A DNA stretch of 64,000 nt. Origin: Gammaproteobacteria bacterium. GTDB taxonomy: Bacteria; Pseudomonadota; Gammaproteobacteria; Steroidobacterales; Steroidobacteraceae. Location of the stretch: positions 37,240-101,239 of the forward strand of contig JANYHD010000009.1 of the NCBI GenBank assembly GCA_025359205.1, given 5' to 3'. The notes below the pieces were generated by a model that was not told where the DNA came from, did no database searches, and was given only the letters and a program-made list of their open reading frames with translations. Below are positions 34,785 to 44,017 of this stretch, in pieces. Positions within the stretch are counted from its first letter, which is position 1. Every line of letters begins with the position of its first letter. The position numbers and the translations under genes were made by a program.

Positions 34785-36848
34785 ATGCGCATCGTACGTT
34801 ACGCGTTGTTGGGCGTGGGTGGCGTGCTGCTGCTGCTCGCGGCGGCGCTGGCGTATGTGCTGATTTTCTTCGATCCGAATGCACACAAGCAGGAGCTCGC
34901 AAAGCTGGTGCACGAGCAGACCGGACGCGATTTCAGCGTACCAGGGGACTTAAAACTGCGCCTTTACCCATGGCTCGCGATCGAAGTGGGGCGTGCGACG
35001 CTGGGCAACGCGCCCGGCTTCGGCGCCGAGCCGATGCTGGAATTCGACCATGCGCGCCTGGGCGTGAAACTGCTGCCGCTCCTGCACCGCGAGATCGAGA
35101 TCGGCGCAGTGACTGTGGAATCACCGACGATCCGCCTGTCGATCGATGCCGCCGGTCACGACAACTGGTCCGACCTCGGGCAGGGCAAGGCCAGCGAACC
35201 TTCCCCGAGTGGCGCCGCCGCACCAAAACTGTCGGTCGCCAGCATGCGCATCGTCAATGGCACGCTGCACTACGTCGACCGCAAGGGCGGCAGCGACATC
35301 GCCGTACGCGGCTTCAACCTCGAGACCGGCGCGCTCAAGCCCAGGCAGCCCTTTGAGCTGCAGATTGGCGGCACCGTGCAGCAGGCCAAGGGACTCGAAG
35401 TGCAGCTCGACCTGCGCGGGCAGGCCACGCTCGATGCGGGCGCGAGCCGCTATCAGCTTGCCGCGCCCACCCTGAAGTTGCAGCTCAAGGGCGCGGGTTT
35501 CCCGGCCGAAGGCCTGCCGGTTGAACTGCGCTTCGCCAGCATCGATGCCGATCTCAATGCGCAGACCATCAAGCTGCCGGGCATGGAAGTGCGCGCCGCC
35601 GGCGCAACGCTCACCGGTGCGCTGAATGGTTCAAAGATCCTGGATGCGCCGATCTTTAGTGGCCCGGTGCAGTTTGCGAATGTGCCGCTGCGCGGCCTGC
35701 TGGATAGATTCGGCATCAAGTTGCCCGTGACACGCGACCGGGCCGTGTTTGGCGCCTTCGGCTTCAGCGGCACGCTTGCTGCGAGCAGCAAGGCGATCAT
35801 GCTGTCAGGCCTGCGGCTGCGCTGCGATGATACGACCGCCACGGGTCGCGCGGGCATCAGCAATCTCGACACCACGGCGCTCGATTTCGATCTCAACGTC
35901 GATCGCATCAATGCCGATCGCTACCTTGCACCCGCGACCGCTGCGCCATCGCATCCGCAGGCCGCGGCTTCGCCGCCGACACCGATCCCGGTCGAGCTGC
36001 TGCGCGGTCTCAACATGCACGGCACGCTGGGCGTCGGTCAGGCGGTTTTCGCAGGTCTGCAATACCAGAATCTGCGTGTCGGCCTGAATGCGGCCAACGG
36101 CCACGTGCGCGTGTTCCCGTCCGAAGCGCAGATGTACGGCGGGCAATACCACGGCGACATCGGCATTGATGCCACCGGCAAGCTGGCGCGTGTCAGCTTC
36201 GACGAACATGTCGCCGGCGTGGATTTCGCGCCGCTGTTCCACGACATGTTCGAGACCAAGCGCGTCTCGGGTCGCGGCAACGCCGCGATCAAGGCCACGG
36301 CGGTCGGCGCCGACTCGGCCGCGCTGCTGCGTACGATCTCGGGCACGGTCGAGTTTCACGTCGACAACGGCGCTCTCGAGGGCGCGGATCTCTGGTATGA
36401 AATCCGCCGCGCGCGCGCGCTGTTCAAGCAGGAGGCGATTCCGGCCCGCACCGGTCCTGAGCGCACGCCGTTTACGGTGGCCTCCGCTACCGGCCGCATC
36501 ACCAATGGCGTGCTCGCCAACGATGACCTGATCGCTGCGCTCCAATACCTGCAGGTCAAGGGCCATGGCACGGCCGACATCGCCGCCGGCACGCTCGACT
36601 ATCACCTCGATGCCACGGTGCTGAAGATTCCCGACAACGCGGCCGACGCGGTGGGAGCCAGCGACATGAGCGGCTATACCATCCCGGTGGTGGTCTCGGG
36701 GAGCTTTGGCGCGCCTAAAGTACGTCCGGACGTCGAGGGTCTGGTGAAGGCGCGCGTGCAGAAGGAACTCGACAAGAAGAAGGACGAGCTGAAGCAGAAG
36801 CTGCAAGACAAGCTGCAGGATAAGCTCAAGGGGCTGTTCGGCAACTAG
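34785..36848 (+). CDS. AsmA-family envelope protein
   Basis: A 687-aa protein with a single N-terminal transmembrane helix (ALLGVGGVLLLLAAALAYVL) and a long periplasmic body. The start of the body, LAKLVHEQTGRDFSVPGDLKL and PWLAIEVGRATLGN, fits the AsmA N-terminal domain. The C-terminal region has the AsmA-like NATLQNGV-type block (GALEGADLWYEIRRA) and ends in a Lys-rich coiled coil (KKDELKQKLQDKLQDKLKG). Members are thought to form lipid-transport bridges between the two membranes. It precedes the lipid A modification operon by 75 bp on the same strand, consistent with an outer-membrane role. Confidence 0.92.
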   Translation: MRIVRYALLGVGGVLLLLAAALAYVLIFFDPNAHKQELAKLVHEQTGRDFSVPGDLKLRLYPWLAIEVGRATLGNAPGFGAEPMLEFDHARLGVKLLPLLHREIEIGAVTVESPTIRLSIDAAGHDNWSDLGQGKASEPSPSGAAAPKLSVASMRIVNGTLHYVDRKGGSDIAVRGFNLETGALKPRQPFELQIGGTVQQAKGLEVQLDLRGQATLDAGASRYQLAAPTLKLQLKGAGFPAEGLPVELRFASIDADLNAQTIKLPGMEVRAAGATLTGALNGSKILDAPIFSGPVQFANVPLRGLLDRFGIKLPVTRDRAVFGAFGFSGTLAASSKAIMLSGLRLRCDDTTATGRAGISNLDTTALDFDLNVDRINADRYLAPATAAPSHPQAAASPPTPIPVELLRGLNMHGTLGVGQAVFAGLQYQNLRVGLNAANGHVRVFPSEAQMYGGQYHGDIGIDATGKLARVSFDEHVAGVDFAPLFHDMFETKRVSGRGNAAIKATAVGADSAALLRTISGTVEFHVDNGALEGADLWYEIRRARALFKQEAIPARTGPERTPFTVASATGRITNGVLANDDLIAALQYLQVKGHGTADIAAGTLDYHLDATVLKIPDNAADAVGASDMSGYTIPVVVSGSFGAPKVRPDVEGLVKARVQKELDKKKDELKQKLQDKLQDKLKGLFGN

Positions 36849-36923
36849 CACGGCGGTCCCGTTTCCCTGTGTATGCGCAGGCCTTTGTCCGGCCTGAGAC
36901 GTGAGCTGGAGCGCGTGGGTAAG

Positions 36924-38579
36924 ATGGCGCGGATGAGGCAAAGGCTGTGGGTTGCGGCGCTCCTGGGCGCGATGGCGCTGTGGTTCCTGCCTTTGCAGAC
37001 CTACCGCTTATTCAACCCGGATGAAGGCCGTTACGCGGAAATTCCGCGCGAGATGGTCGCCAGCGGTGACTGGGTGACCCCGCGCCTCGATGCGCTGAAA
37101 TACTTCGAGAAGCCGCCGCTCCAGTACTGGACCACCGCGGTCGCCTACCAGGTGTTCGGCGAGCATGAATGGACGGCCCGACTATGGGTCGGGCTGAGTG
37201 GCTTCCTCGGCCTGCTGCTCACTGCATGGATTGGCACGCGCCTCTACGGCGCGGTGACGGGCGCGCTTGCGGCGCTGGTGCAGGCTGGTTCGCTCCTGTA
37301 CCTCGGCCTGGCACGCATCTCTACTCTCGACATGGGATTGACAGTGACGCTGGAGCTGGCGCTCGTCGGGTTGTTGCTGCTGACTTCGACCGGCGCCGAA
37401 CCCGCCGGTCAGCGGCGAGGCGACGAGCGGTGCGGCGCACTGCTGCTGGCGCTGGGCGCGGCGCTGGCATTTCTGTCCAAAGGGCTCGTCGGCATACTGG
37501 TTCCTGCCGCCGTCGCGGTCATCTACCTGCTGCTGCGACGTGAATGGAGCCTGGTGTGGCGGGCGCGGCCATGGTGGACGCTCGCGGCGCTGGCCGTGTT
37601 CGCTGGCCCCTGGCTGTGGCTCGTGGAGCAACGCAATCCCGGCTTCGCACAGTTCTTCTTTGTGCACGAGCAGTTCACGCGTTTCCTGACGCGCGTGCAC
37701 CAGCGCTATGAGCCAGACTGGTTCTTCATTCCGGTGCTGCTGGTCGGGTTCATGCCGTGGACACCGCTGCTGCCTGCGATCATTCGGCGCGGCTGGCGTG
37801 ATATCCGCGGTGGGGATCGCAATGCGCTGCTGCTCTCGATCTGGGTCGCCTTCTGCTTCCTGTTCTTCAGCCTGTCGCAATCGAAGCTGGTTCCGTACAT
37901 CCTGCCGTTGTTCCCGGCGCTCAGCCTGCTGGCGGGCCGTGCACTGGGCGTGCTCGAGCGGCCGAGGCTCCGCTTTGCGCTGGTGATCTCGGCGCTGGTC
38001 TGGTTGGTGCTGGGCACGCTGGTCCTGTGCCTATGGTGCTGCCCCGCTATTGGAGCGCGCCTGTTTGTTCCGGCCGAGCCGGCGATCGGTGGGATTGCCG
38101 GAGGCTTGCTGCTCGCCGGGCTGATCACGGCGGCGGCGGCCTGGCAGGCCGTGCGGCGCGGTGCGCTGCCAGCCACGGCGCTGGCCACCCTCGGCGTGGC
38201 CGCATTGCTGGGTGTGCTGCTGCCGGCGGCCGGCGGGCTGTCGCGGCAGCGCGAGCCGCAGCAGCTGATCGCCGCAGCCGCAGGCCAGCTGCGGGCCGCG
38301 ACGGCGTTCTATTGCGTCGATGACTACGAGCAGTCCATTCCTTTCTATCTGCGCCGCACCTGCACCCTGGTTGGCTATCGCGGCGAACTCGATTTTGGCC
38401 TGAGCCAGGAACCATCGCGTTGGGTCCCCGACCTGGCCTCGTTCGCCGCCCGCTGGCGCGCCGAGACCGACGCGCTGGCGCTCATCCGCCCCGAAAGCTA
38501 CGCCGAACTGCAGCGGATGGGACTGCCGATGCGCGTGATATACACTGGGAGCTCCCTGGTTGCGGTAGTCAGGCAATGA
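36924..38579 (+). CDS. arnT: 4-amino-4-deoxy-L-arabinose transferase-like glycosyltransferase
   Basis: A GT83 integral membrane enzyme of about 551 aa that moves L-Ara4N from undecaprenyl phosphate to lipid A. The first periplasmic loop carries FNPDEGRYAEIPREM, with the PDE motif holding the catalytic Asp. About 11-12 hydrophobic helices follow and a soluble C-terminal domain ends with AVVRQ. The ATG at 36924 (MARMRQRLWVAALL) is preferred; an ATG at 36933 and an upstream one at 36873 are also in frame. Its stop overlaps the next ATG. It heads the Arn operon here, whereas in enterobacteria arnT is downstream of arnBCAD. Confidence 0.93.
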   Translation: MARMRQRLWVAALLGAMALWFLPLQTYRLFNPDEGRYAEIPREMVASGDWVTPRLDALKYFEKPPLQYWTTAVAYQVFGEHEWTARLWVGLSGFLGLLLTAWIGTRLYGAVTGALAALVQAGSLLYLGLARISTLDMGLTVTLELALVGLLLLTSTGAEPAGQRRGDERCGALLLALGAALAFLSKGLVGILVPAAVAVIYLLLRREWSLVWRARPWWTLAALAVFAGPWLWLVEQRNPGFAQFFFVHEQFTRFLTRVHQRYEPDWFFIPVLLVGFMPWTPLLPAIIRRGWRDIRGGDRNALLLSIWVAFCFLFFSLSQSKLVPYILPLFPALSLLAGRALGVLERPRLRFALVISALVWLVLGTLVLCLWCCPAIGARLFVPAEPAIGGIAGGLLLAGLITAAAAWQAVRRGALPATALATLGVAALLGVLLPAAGGLSRQREPQQLIAAAAGQLRAATAFYCVDDYEQSIPFYLRRTCTLVGYRGELDFGLSQEPSRWVPDLASFAARWRAETDALALIRPESYAELQRMGLPMRVIYTGSSLVAVVRQ

Positions 38580-38959
38580 AGGCTCCACAGCTCGCGTTGG
38601 TGCTTACGGGCGTACTGCTCAACGCCATCGCCCAGTTGCTGCTCAAGGCGGGCGCCGGCTCGCTGGCCGATGTGGAATTGCGCGCCGGCAACGCCCTGGC
38701 CATCGCCGGCAAGCTGGTCTTCAACGTGCCGATCATCGCAGGCCTGTGCTGCTACGCACTGAGCGTCGTGGTATGGATACTGGCGCTGGCGCGTGTCGAG
38801 GTCAGTGTCGCCTATCCCATGCTGTCGGTCGGCTATGTCGTCAACGCGGTCGCGGCCTGGTGGCTCTTCAACGAGAACCTCAGCGGCACGCGCATCGCCG
38901 GCATCGGCATCATCCTGGTCGGCGTCTGGCTGGTGGCGCGCGGTTCCAGCGGCACTTAG
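38576..38959 (+). CDS. ArnE/ArnF-like small multidrug-resistance-type flippase subunit
   Basis: A 127-aa protein with four transmembrane helices (LALVLTGVLLNAIAQLLL, FNVPIIAGLCCYALSVVVW, VSVAYPMLSVGYVVNAVAAW, IAGIGIILVGVWLVARG) of the EamA/SMR type. ATG overlaps the arnT stop. In enterobacteria ArnE and ArnF form a heterodimer that flips undecaprenyl-phosphate-L-Ara4N. Only one such gene is found here, so either it homodimerises or the partner is elsewhere. Confidence 0.9.
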   Translation: MKAPQLALVLTGVLLNAIAQLLLKAGAGSLADVELRAGNALAIAGKLVFNVPIIAGLCCYALSVVVWILALARVEVSVAYPMLSVGYVVNAVAAWWLFNENLSGTRIAGIGIILVGVWLVARGSSGT

Positions 38960-38979
38960 GCCAGCGGGACAGGGCTTCC

Positions 38980-40137
38980 ATGGCAACCAGCAACTTCCTG
39001 CCGTTCACGCGCCCCGCGATCGACGAGGCGACCATTGCCGCGGTCGGCGAGGTGCTGCGCTCGGGCTGGATAACCAGCGGCCCGAAGGTGCGCGAATTCG
39101 AGGCGCAGCTGTCGGCCCTGTTCGGCGGCCGGCCGGTGCGCGCGATGAGTTCGGCGACTGGCGCGATGGAAATCGCGCTGGCGCTGGCGAACATTGGGCC
39201 TGGCGATGAAGTCATCACCACGCCGGTGTCGTGGGTGGCCACGGCAAACGTCGTGCTGCGCGCTGGCGCGCGGTCTGTGTTCGTCGACTGCGATCCGCGC
39301 ACGCGTAACATTGACCTCGCCCTGGTCGAAGCCGCGATCACGCCGCGCACGCGCGCGCTCCTGCCAGTTGACCTGGCCGGCCTTCCGGTCGATCGTGATC
39401 GCCTGTACGCGCTCGCCAGTGCGCATCGATTGCGGGTCATCGAGGACGCCGCGCAGTCGATGGGCGCGAACTGGGGTGGCCGCATGGTCGGCGCCACGGG
39501 CGATCTGGTGTCCATCAGTTTTCACGCCAACAAGAATATCACCAGCGCCGAGGGCGGGTGCCTGGTGCTCAATGACGAGGACGAGGCGCGGCGTTGCGAA
39601 TTGTGGCGGTTGCAGGGCGCGGCGAAGCACGGCGACAGCTGGGACGGCATGGATGTCACGCTCGCCGGCGGCAAGCACAACCTCACGGATATCGCGGCCT
39701 GCATCGGGCTCGGACAGCTGCCACACCTGGCGGCCTTCACGGCCCGGCGGGGCGAGCTCGCACGCCGCTACTTCGCGCGCTTCGATCGCACGCTCGGTTG
39801 CGAGCTGCCGCTCGAAGACTACGCCCAATCCAACTGGCACATGTTCCAGGTGTTGCTGCCGGAGGCGGCGGTGCGCACCGTGTTCATCAGCCGCATGCGC
39901 GATGCGGGCATCGGCGTGGGCGTGCATTATCCGGCGATGCACCTGTTCACCCTGTTCCGCAAGCTGGGCTACGGGCCCGGCGATTTCCCGCACGCCGAGC
40001 GCATCGGCCGCAGCACGGTGAGCCTGCCAATGTTTCCGGCCATGGCCGATGGTGACATCGATAGGGTGATCGCGGCCATGGGGCCGGCGCTGCACGAGGC
40101 GATTGCGGCGGGCACAGTCAGGAGCAAGCGCGCGTGA
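38980..40137 (+). CDS. arnB: UDP-4-amino-4-deoxy-L-arabinose aminotransferase
   Basis: A 385-aa PLP-dependent DegT/DnrJ/EryC1-type aminotransferase. LPFTRPAIDEATIAAVGEVL opens the protein. The PLP Lys is in SFHANKNITSAEGG. VIEDAAQSMGANW holds the PLP-pyridine Asp, and ATANVVLRAGA belongs to the cofactor pocket. It converts UDP-4-keto-pentose to UDP-L-Ara4N using glutamate. The ATG at 38980 follows the flippase stop by 20 bp; the stop overlaps the arnC GTG. Confidence 0.94.
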   Translation: MATSNFLPFTRPAIDEATIAAVGEVLRSGWITSGPKVREFEAQLSALFGGRPVRAMSSATGAMEIALALANIGPGDEVITTPVSWVATANVVLRAGARSVFVDCDPRTRNIDLALVEAAITPRTRALLPVDLAGLPVDRDRLYALASAHRLRVIEDAAQSMGANWGGRMVGATGDLVSISFHANKNITSAEGGCLVLNDEDEARRCELWRLQGAAKHGDSWDGMDVTLAGGKHNLTDIAACIGLGQLPHLAAFTARRGELARRYFARFDRTLGCELPLEDYAQSNWHMFQVLLPEAAVRTVFISRMRDAGIGVGVHYPAMHLFTLFRKLGYGPGDFPHAERIGRSTVSLPMFPAMADGDIDRVIAAMGPALHEAIAAGTVRSKRA

Positions 40138-41093
40138 GCAGTGCGGCACCGGAAATCACGGTCGTCATTCCCGTCTATAACGAAGAGGCTTCGCTGGCGG
40201 CGCTGTACGCGCGGCTCTATCCGGCGCTCGATGCGCTCGGGCGCAGCTACGAGGTCATCTTCGTCAACGACGGCAGCCGTGATCGCTCCGCAGCCATGCT
40301 GCGCGAGCAGTTCGAGCGGCGAGCGGATGTCACGCGAGTGGTGCTGTTCGCCGCAAACTTCGGCCAGCATCGCGCGATCCTGGCCGGCTTCGCCTACGCG
40401 CGGGGCCGCTACCTGATCACGCTCGACGCCGACCTGCAGAACCCGCCAGAAGAGCTGCCGCGCCTCATCGCCGAGCTCGACGCCGGCCATGATTACGTCG
40501 GCACCATACGTCGGCAGCGCCAGGACGTGGCCTGGCGCCGCTGGGCCTCGCGCTTCATCAACATGCTGCGCGAGCGCACCACGCGCATCCGCATCACCGA
40601 CCACGGCTGCATGTTCCGCGGCTACGCGCGCGGCATCGTCGATGCCATAAACCAGTGCTCCGAGAACAACACCTTCGTGCCGGCCCTGGCCTACACCTTC
40701 GCCAGCAGCCCCACCGAAATCGACGTGCGTCACGAGGACCGGACCGCGGGCGAGTCGAAGTACTCCATGTACCAGCTCATCAAGCTGAATTTCGATTTGA
40801 TGACCGGCTTCTCGATCGTGCCCATGCAGCTGTTCTCGGCGTTTGGTTTCGTGGTCTCGGCATTGTCGGTGCTGTTCGGCGCTTCACTGGTCGTGCGTCG
40901 CCTGATATTTGGGCCTGATCCGGCGGAGCAGGGCATGTTCACGTTGTTCGCGATCGCGTTCCTGCTGATCGGCGTCACGTTGTTTGGCCTGGGCCTGCTC
41001 GGTGAATACATCGGGCGCATATATGAGGAGGTCCGCCGCCGGCCGCGCTATATCGTCGGCGCAGTGCTCGAGCGATCGCAAGCGCCGCCGTGA
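40134..41093 (+). CDS. arnC: Undecaprenyl-phosphate 4-deoxy-4-formamido-L-arabinose transferase
   Basis: A 319-aa GT2 glycosyltransferase. The catalytic domain has VVIPVYNEEASLAALYARL, EVIFVNDGSRDRSA and LITLDADLQNPPEELP (DxD region). Two C-terminal membrane helices (AFGFVVSALSVLFGASLVV and FAIAFLLIGVTLFGLGLLG) anchor it. It moves L-Ara4FN from UDP to undecaprenyl phosphate on the cytoplasmic face. GTG start overlaps arnB TGA; its stop overlaps the next GTG (GTGA). Confidence 0.95.
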   Translation: MSSAAPEITVVIPVYNEEASLAALYARLYPALDALGRSYEVIFVNDGSRDRSAAMLREQFERRADVTRVVLFAANFGQHRAILAGFAYARGRYLITLDADLQNPPEELPRLIAELDAGHDYVGTIRRQRQDVAWRRWASRFINMLRERTTRIRITDHGCMFRGYARGIVDAINQCSENNTFVPALAYTFASSPTEIDVRHEDRTAGESKYSMYQLIKLNFDLMTGFSIVPMQLFSAFGFVVSALSVLFGASLVVRRLIFGPDPAEQGMFTLFAIAFLLIGVTLFGLGLLGEYIGRIYEEVRRRPRYIVGAVLERSQAPP

Positions 41094-42016
41094 CGCGCGC
41101 GGTGGTCTTTGGCTATCACGACGTGGGCGTGCGCTGCCTGCGCGTGCTGCTGGGGCAGGGCATCGAAGTGCCGCTGGTGGTTACGCACGAAGACGAGCCC
41201 GGTGAGCAGGTGTGGTTCGACAGCGTGGCGCGTCACGCCCGCTGGCACGGTATAGAAGTGATTACGCCTGCGAATCCCAACGCGCCCGCGCTACTGGCGC
41301 GCGTGCGGGCAGCGCGGCCCGATTTCCTGTTCTCCTTCTATTACCGGCACATGCTGGGCGCGGAACTGCTCGCGGCGGCCGCGCGTGGCGCCTACAACAT
41401 GCACGGCTCGTTGTTGCCGAAGTACCGCGGACGGGTGCCGGTGAACTGGGCGGTGCTGAATGGCGAGCGCGAGACCGGCGCCACGCTGCATGAAATGACG
41501 GTGAAGCCGGACGCCGGCGGCATCGTCGATGCGCAGGCGGTGCCGATATTGCCGGACGACACGGCGGTGGAGGTCTTCCGCAAGGTGTGCGTCGCCGCCG
41601 AAATCACCCTGCAGCGCGCGCTGCCTGGCTTGGTGGCCGGCACGCCCGCGCTGCGAGCGCAGAACCAGGCGGACGCCAGTTACTTCGGGCGCCGTACGCC
41701 GGCCGACGGCGCAATAAACTGGCGCCTGGGGGTATTGGCCGTGCACAATCTCGTCCGCGCGGTGGCGCCGCCATACCCGGGCGCCTTCGCGACGGCAGCG
41801 GGCATGCCGCTACGGGTGCTGCGCTCGCTGCCCGCGCCCGGTCCTGGCGCGGCGCAACCGGAGCTGCGCTGGATCGACGGCGAGTTACGGGCCTTGTGTC
41901 ACGATGGCGCATTGCGCCTGCTGGAATTCGAACTCGACGGGCAGGTGCGGGACGCGGCGGCGTTTCACGCCAGGTACGGCGGCAACGCGCTGGTTCTCGA
42001 CAACGGCCGGCCATGA
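41090..42016 (+). CDS. ArnA formyltransferase domain as a stand-alone gene
   Basis: A 308-aa protein matching the N-terminal half of enterobacterial ArnA: 10-formyl-THF-dependent formylation of UDP-L-Ara4N. Motifs are YNMHGSLLPKYRGRVPVNW (the Asn-x-His catalytic pair) and VKPDAGGIVDAQ (catalytic Asp). The C-terminal OB-like subdomain ends VLDNGRP. It stops at 42016, and the decarboxylase half is encoded separately 27 bp downstream, so ArnA is split here. GTG start overlaps arnC. Confidence 0.92.
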   Translation: MTRAVVFGYHDVGVRCLRVLLGQGIEVPLVVTHEDEPGEQVWFDSVARHARWHGIEVITPANPNAPALLARVRAARPDFLFSFYYRHMLGAELLAAAARGAYNMHGSLLPKYRGRVPVNWAVLNGERETGATLHEMTVKPDAGGIVDAQAVPILPDDTAVEVFRKVCVAAEITLQRALPGLVAGTPALRAQNQADASYFGRRTPADGAINWRLGVLAVHNLVRAVAPPYPGAFATAAGMPLRVLRSLPAPGPGAAQPELRWIDGELRALCHDGALRLLEFELDGQVRDAAAFHARYGGNALVLDNGRP

Positions 42017-42043
42017 AGCAACTGAATTGAGCGGAACACACTT

Positions 42044-43090
42044 ATGAGCACAAAAGTACTGATCCTCGGCGTCAACGGCTTCATCGGCCATCACCTCTCG
42101 GCGCGTATCCTCAAGGATACGGACTGGAGCGTGTTCGGCATGGACATGAACTCCGATCGCATCGAACCGCTGCTGGCCAACAAGCGCATGAAGTTCTTCG
42201 AGGGCGATATCACCATCAACAAGGAGTGGATCGAATACCACATCCGCAAGTGCGACGTGGTACTACCGCTGGTGGCGATCGCCACGCCCGCGACCTACGT
42301 GCGCGAGCCGCTGCGCGTATTCGAGCTGGATTTCGAGGCGAACCTGCCGATCATTCGCCACTGCGTGCGCTACGGCAAGCGCGTGCTGTTTCCATCGACC
42401 TCGGAAGTCTACGGCATGTGCCGCGACGGTGAGTTCGATCCGGCCAATTCCGAGCTGGTGTACGGCCCGATCGAGAAGCAGCGCTGGATCTACGCCTGCT
42501 CCAAGCAGCTGATGGACCGCGTGATCTACGCCTATGGCTCGGAGGGCAAGCTCGACTACACGCTGTTCCGGCCCTTCAACTGGATCGGCGCCGGGCTCGA
42601 CAACCTGCATTCGGCCAAGGAGGGCAGCTCGCGCGTGATCACGCAGTTCCTCGGTCACATCGTCCGCGGTGAGCCGATCAAACTGGTCGACGGCGGCGGG
42701 CAGAAGCGCTGCTTCACCGGCATCAGCGACGGCATCGACGCGCTCATGAAGATCATCGAGAACAAGGACGGCTGCGCGACGCGCAAGATCTTCAACGTCG
42801 GCAATCCGAAGAACAACTATTCGGTGCGCCAGCTGGCCGAGATGCTGCTGAAGATGTCGGCGGAATATCCCGAGTACGCGGTCAATGCCATCAGGGTGAA
42901 GCTGGTCGATACCACCTCGGGTGAGTACTACGGCAAGGGCTACCAGGACGTCGCCAACCGCGTGCCCAAGATCGACAATACCTGCAGTGAGCTGGGCTGG
43001 GAGCCGCGCGTCAGCATGCGCGAGGCGCTGCAGCAGATTTTCGAGGCCTATCGCGGCCAGCTGCCGCAGGCTTCCCGCCTGCTCGACTAG
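42044..43090 (+). CDS. ArnA decarboxylase domain as a stand-alone gene (UDP-glucuronate decarboxylase)
   Basis: A 348-aa NAD-dependent SDR enzyme equal to the C-terminal half of ArnA. It has VLILGVNGFIGHHLSARIL (Rossmann), STSEVYGMC, IYACSKQLMDRVIYAYG (catalytic Tyr-x-x-x-Lys) and LFRPFNWIGAGLDNL (the Arg needed for decarboxylation). It oxidises and decarboxylates UDP-glucuronic acid to UDP-4-keto-arabinose. Separate start ATG at 42044 after GAGCGGAACACACTT. It is in order with the other arn genes. Confidence 0.94.
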   Translation: MSTKVLILGVNGFIGHHLSARILKDTDWSVFGMDMNSDRIEPLLANKRMKFFEGDITINKEWIEYHIRKCDVVLPLVAIATPATYVREPLRVFELDFEANLPIIRHCVRYGKRVLFPSTSEVYGMCRDGEFDPANSELVYGPIEKQRWIYACSKQLMDRVIYAYGSEGKLDYTLFRPFNWIGAGLDNLHSAKEGSSRVITQFLGHIVRGEPIKLVDGGGQKRCFTGISDGIDALMKIIENKDGCATRKIFNVGNPKNNYSVRQLAEMLLKMSAEYPEYAVNAIRVKLVDTTSGEYYGKGYQDVANRVPKIDNTCSELGWEPRVSMREALQQIFEAYRGQLPQASRLLD

Positions 43091-43105
43091 GCGCGCCTCC
43101 GGGCA

Positions 43106-44002
43106 GTGCAGATCGCGCTCAAGATCGACGTCGACACGCTGCGCGGCACGCGCGAGGGCGTGCCGGCGCTGGTGCGCGCATTGCAACACGCCAGTGCCGG
43201 TGCGACCTTCCTGTTCAGCCTCGGGCCCGACCACACGGGGCGCGCCATTCGCCGTGTGTTCCGTCCCGGCTTCATCGGCAAGGTGTCACGTACCTCGGTG
43301 CTCGAACACTATGGCCTGCGCACACTGCTGTACGGCACGCTGCTGCCGGGGCCCGACATCGGCGCGCGTGCGGGCGCGCAGATGCGCGCCGCGCGCGATG
43401 CCGGTTTCGAAGTGGGCGTGCATTGCTACGATCACGTCGCCTGGCAGGACTTCGTAGCGCAACGCGATGCCGCCTGGACCGAGCGCCAGATGCGGCTCGC
43501 CTGCGAACGCTTCGAAGCCGTGTTCGCCACCGCGCCGCGCGTCCACGGCGCGGCTGGCTGGCAGATGAACGAAGCGGCATTGACGCTGGAAGAACAGCTC
43601 GGCTTCGTCTACGCCTCCGATACGCGCGGCACCGCGCCTTTCGTGCCGCTGATTGGCGGGCGCCGCAGCCGCGTGCCGCAGCTTCCCACGACCCTGCCGA
43701 CGCTCGACGAACTCATCGGCCTCGATGGCATCAGCGCGGATAACGTGCACGAGCCACTGCTCGAGCGCACCCGCGCACCCGGCAGCACATCCCACGTATT
43801 CACGCTGCACGCCGAACTCGAAGGCATGAAGCTATTGCCGGTGCTGACGCGGCTGCTGGGCGGATGGCTCGCGCAGGGACACGAACTGGTGTCGCTTGCC
43901 ACGCTGTGCGGTACGCTCGACACCAACGCCTTGCCCGCGTGCGCGGTGCGCGCCGGTACGGTTCCCGGCCGCAGCGGCTCCTTGGCCTGCCAGCAGCTCT
44001 GA
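43106..44002 (+). CDS. arnD: 4-deoxy-4-formamido-L-arabinose-phosphoundecaprenol deformylase
   Basis: A 298-aa NodB-type deacetylase/deformylase. LKIDVDTLRGTREGVPALV has the metal Asp-rich first motif; HCYDHVAWQDF has the metal His pair; GAAGWQMNEAAL and TRGTAPFVP follow. It removes the formyl group from the lipid-linked sugar so ArnT can transfer it. GTG at 43106 lies 15 bp after the decarboxylase stop. It is the last recognisable arn gene. The C-terminal 20 residues are not conserved. Confidence 0.92.
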   Translation: MQIALKIDVDTLRGTREGVPALVRALQHASAGATFLFSLGPDHTGRAIRRVFRPGFIGKVSRTSVLEHYGLRTLLYGTLLPGPDIGARAGAQMRAARDAGFEVGVHCYDHVAWQDFVAQRDAAWTERQMRLACERFEAVFATAPRVHGAAGWQMNEAALTLEEQLGFVYASDTRGTAPFVPLIGGRRSRVPQLPTTLPTLDELIGLDGISADNVHEPLLERTRAPGSTSHVFTLHAELEGMKLLPVLTRLLGGWLAQGHELVSLATLCGTLDTNALPACAVRAGTVPGRSGSLACQQL

Positions 44003-44017
44003 TGCCATAATCGAGCG

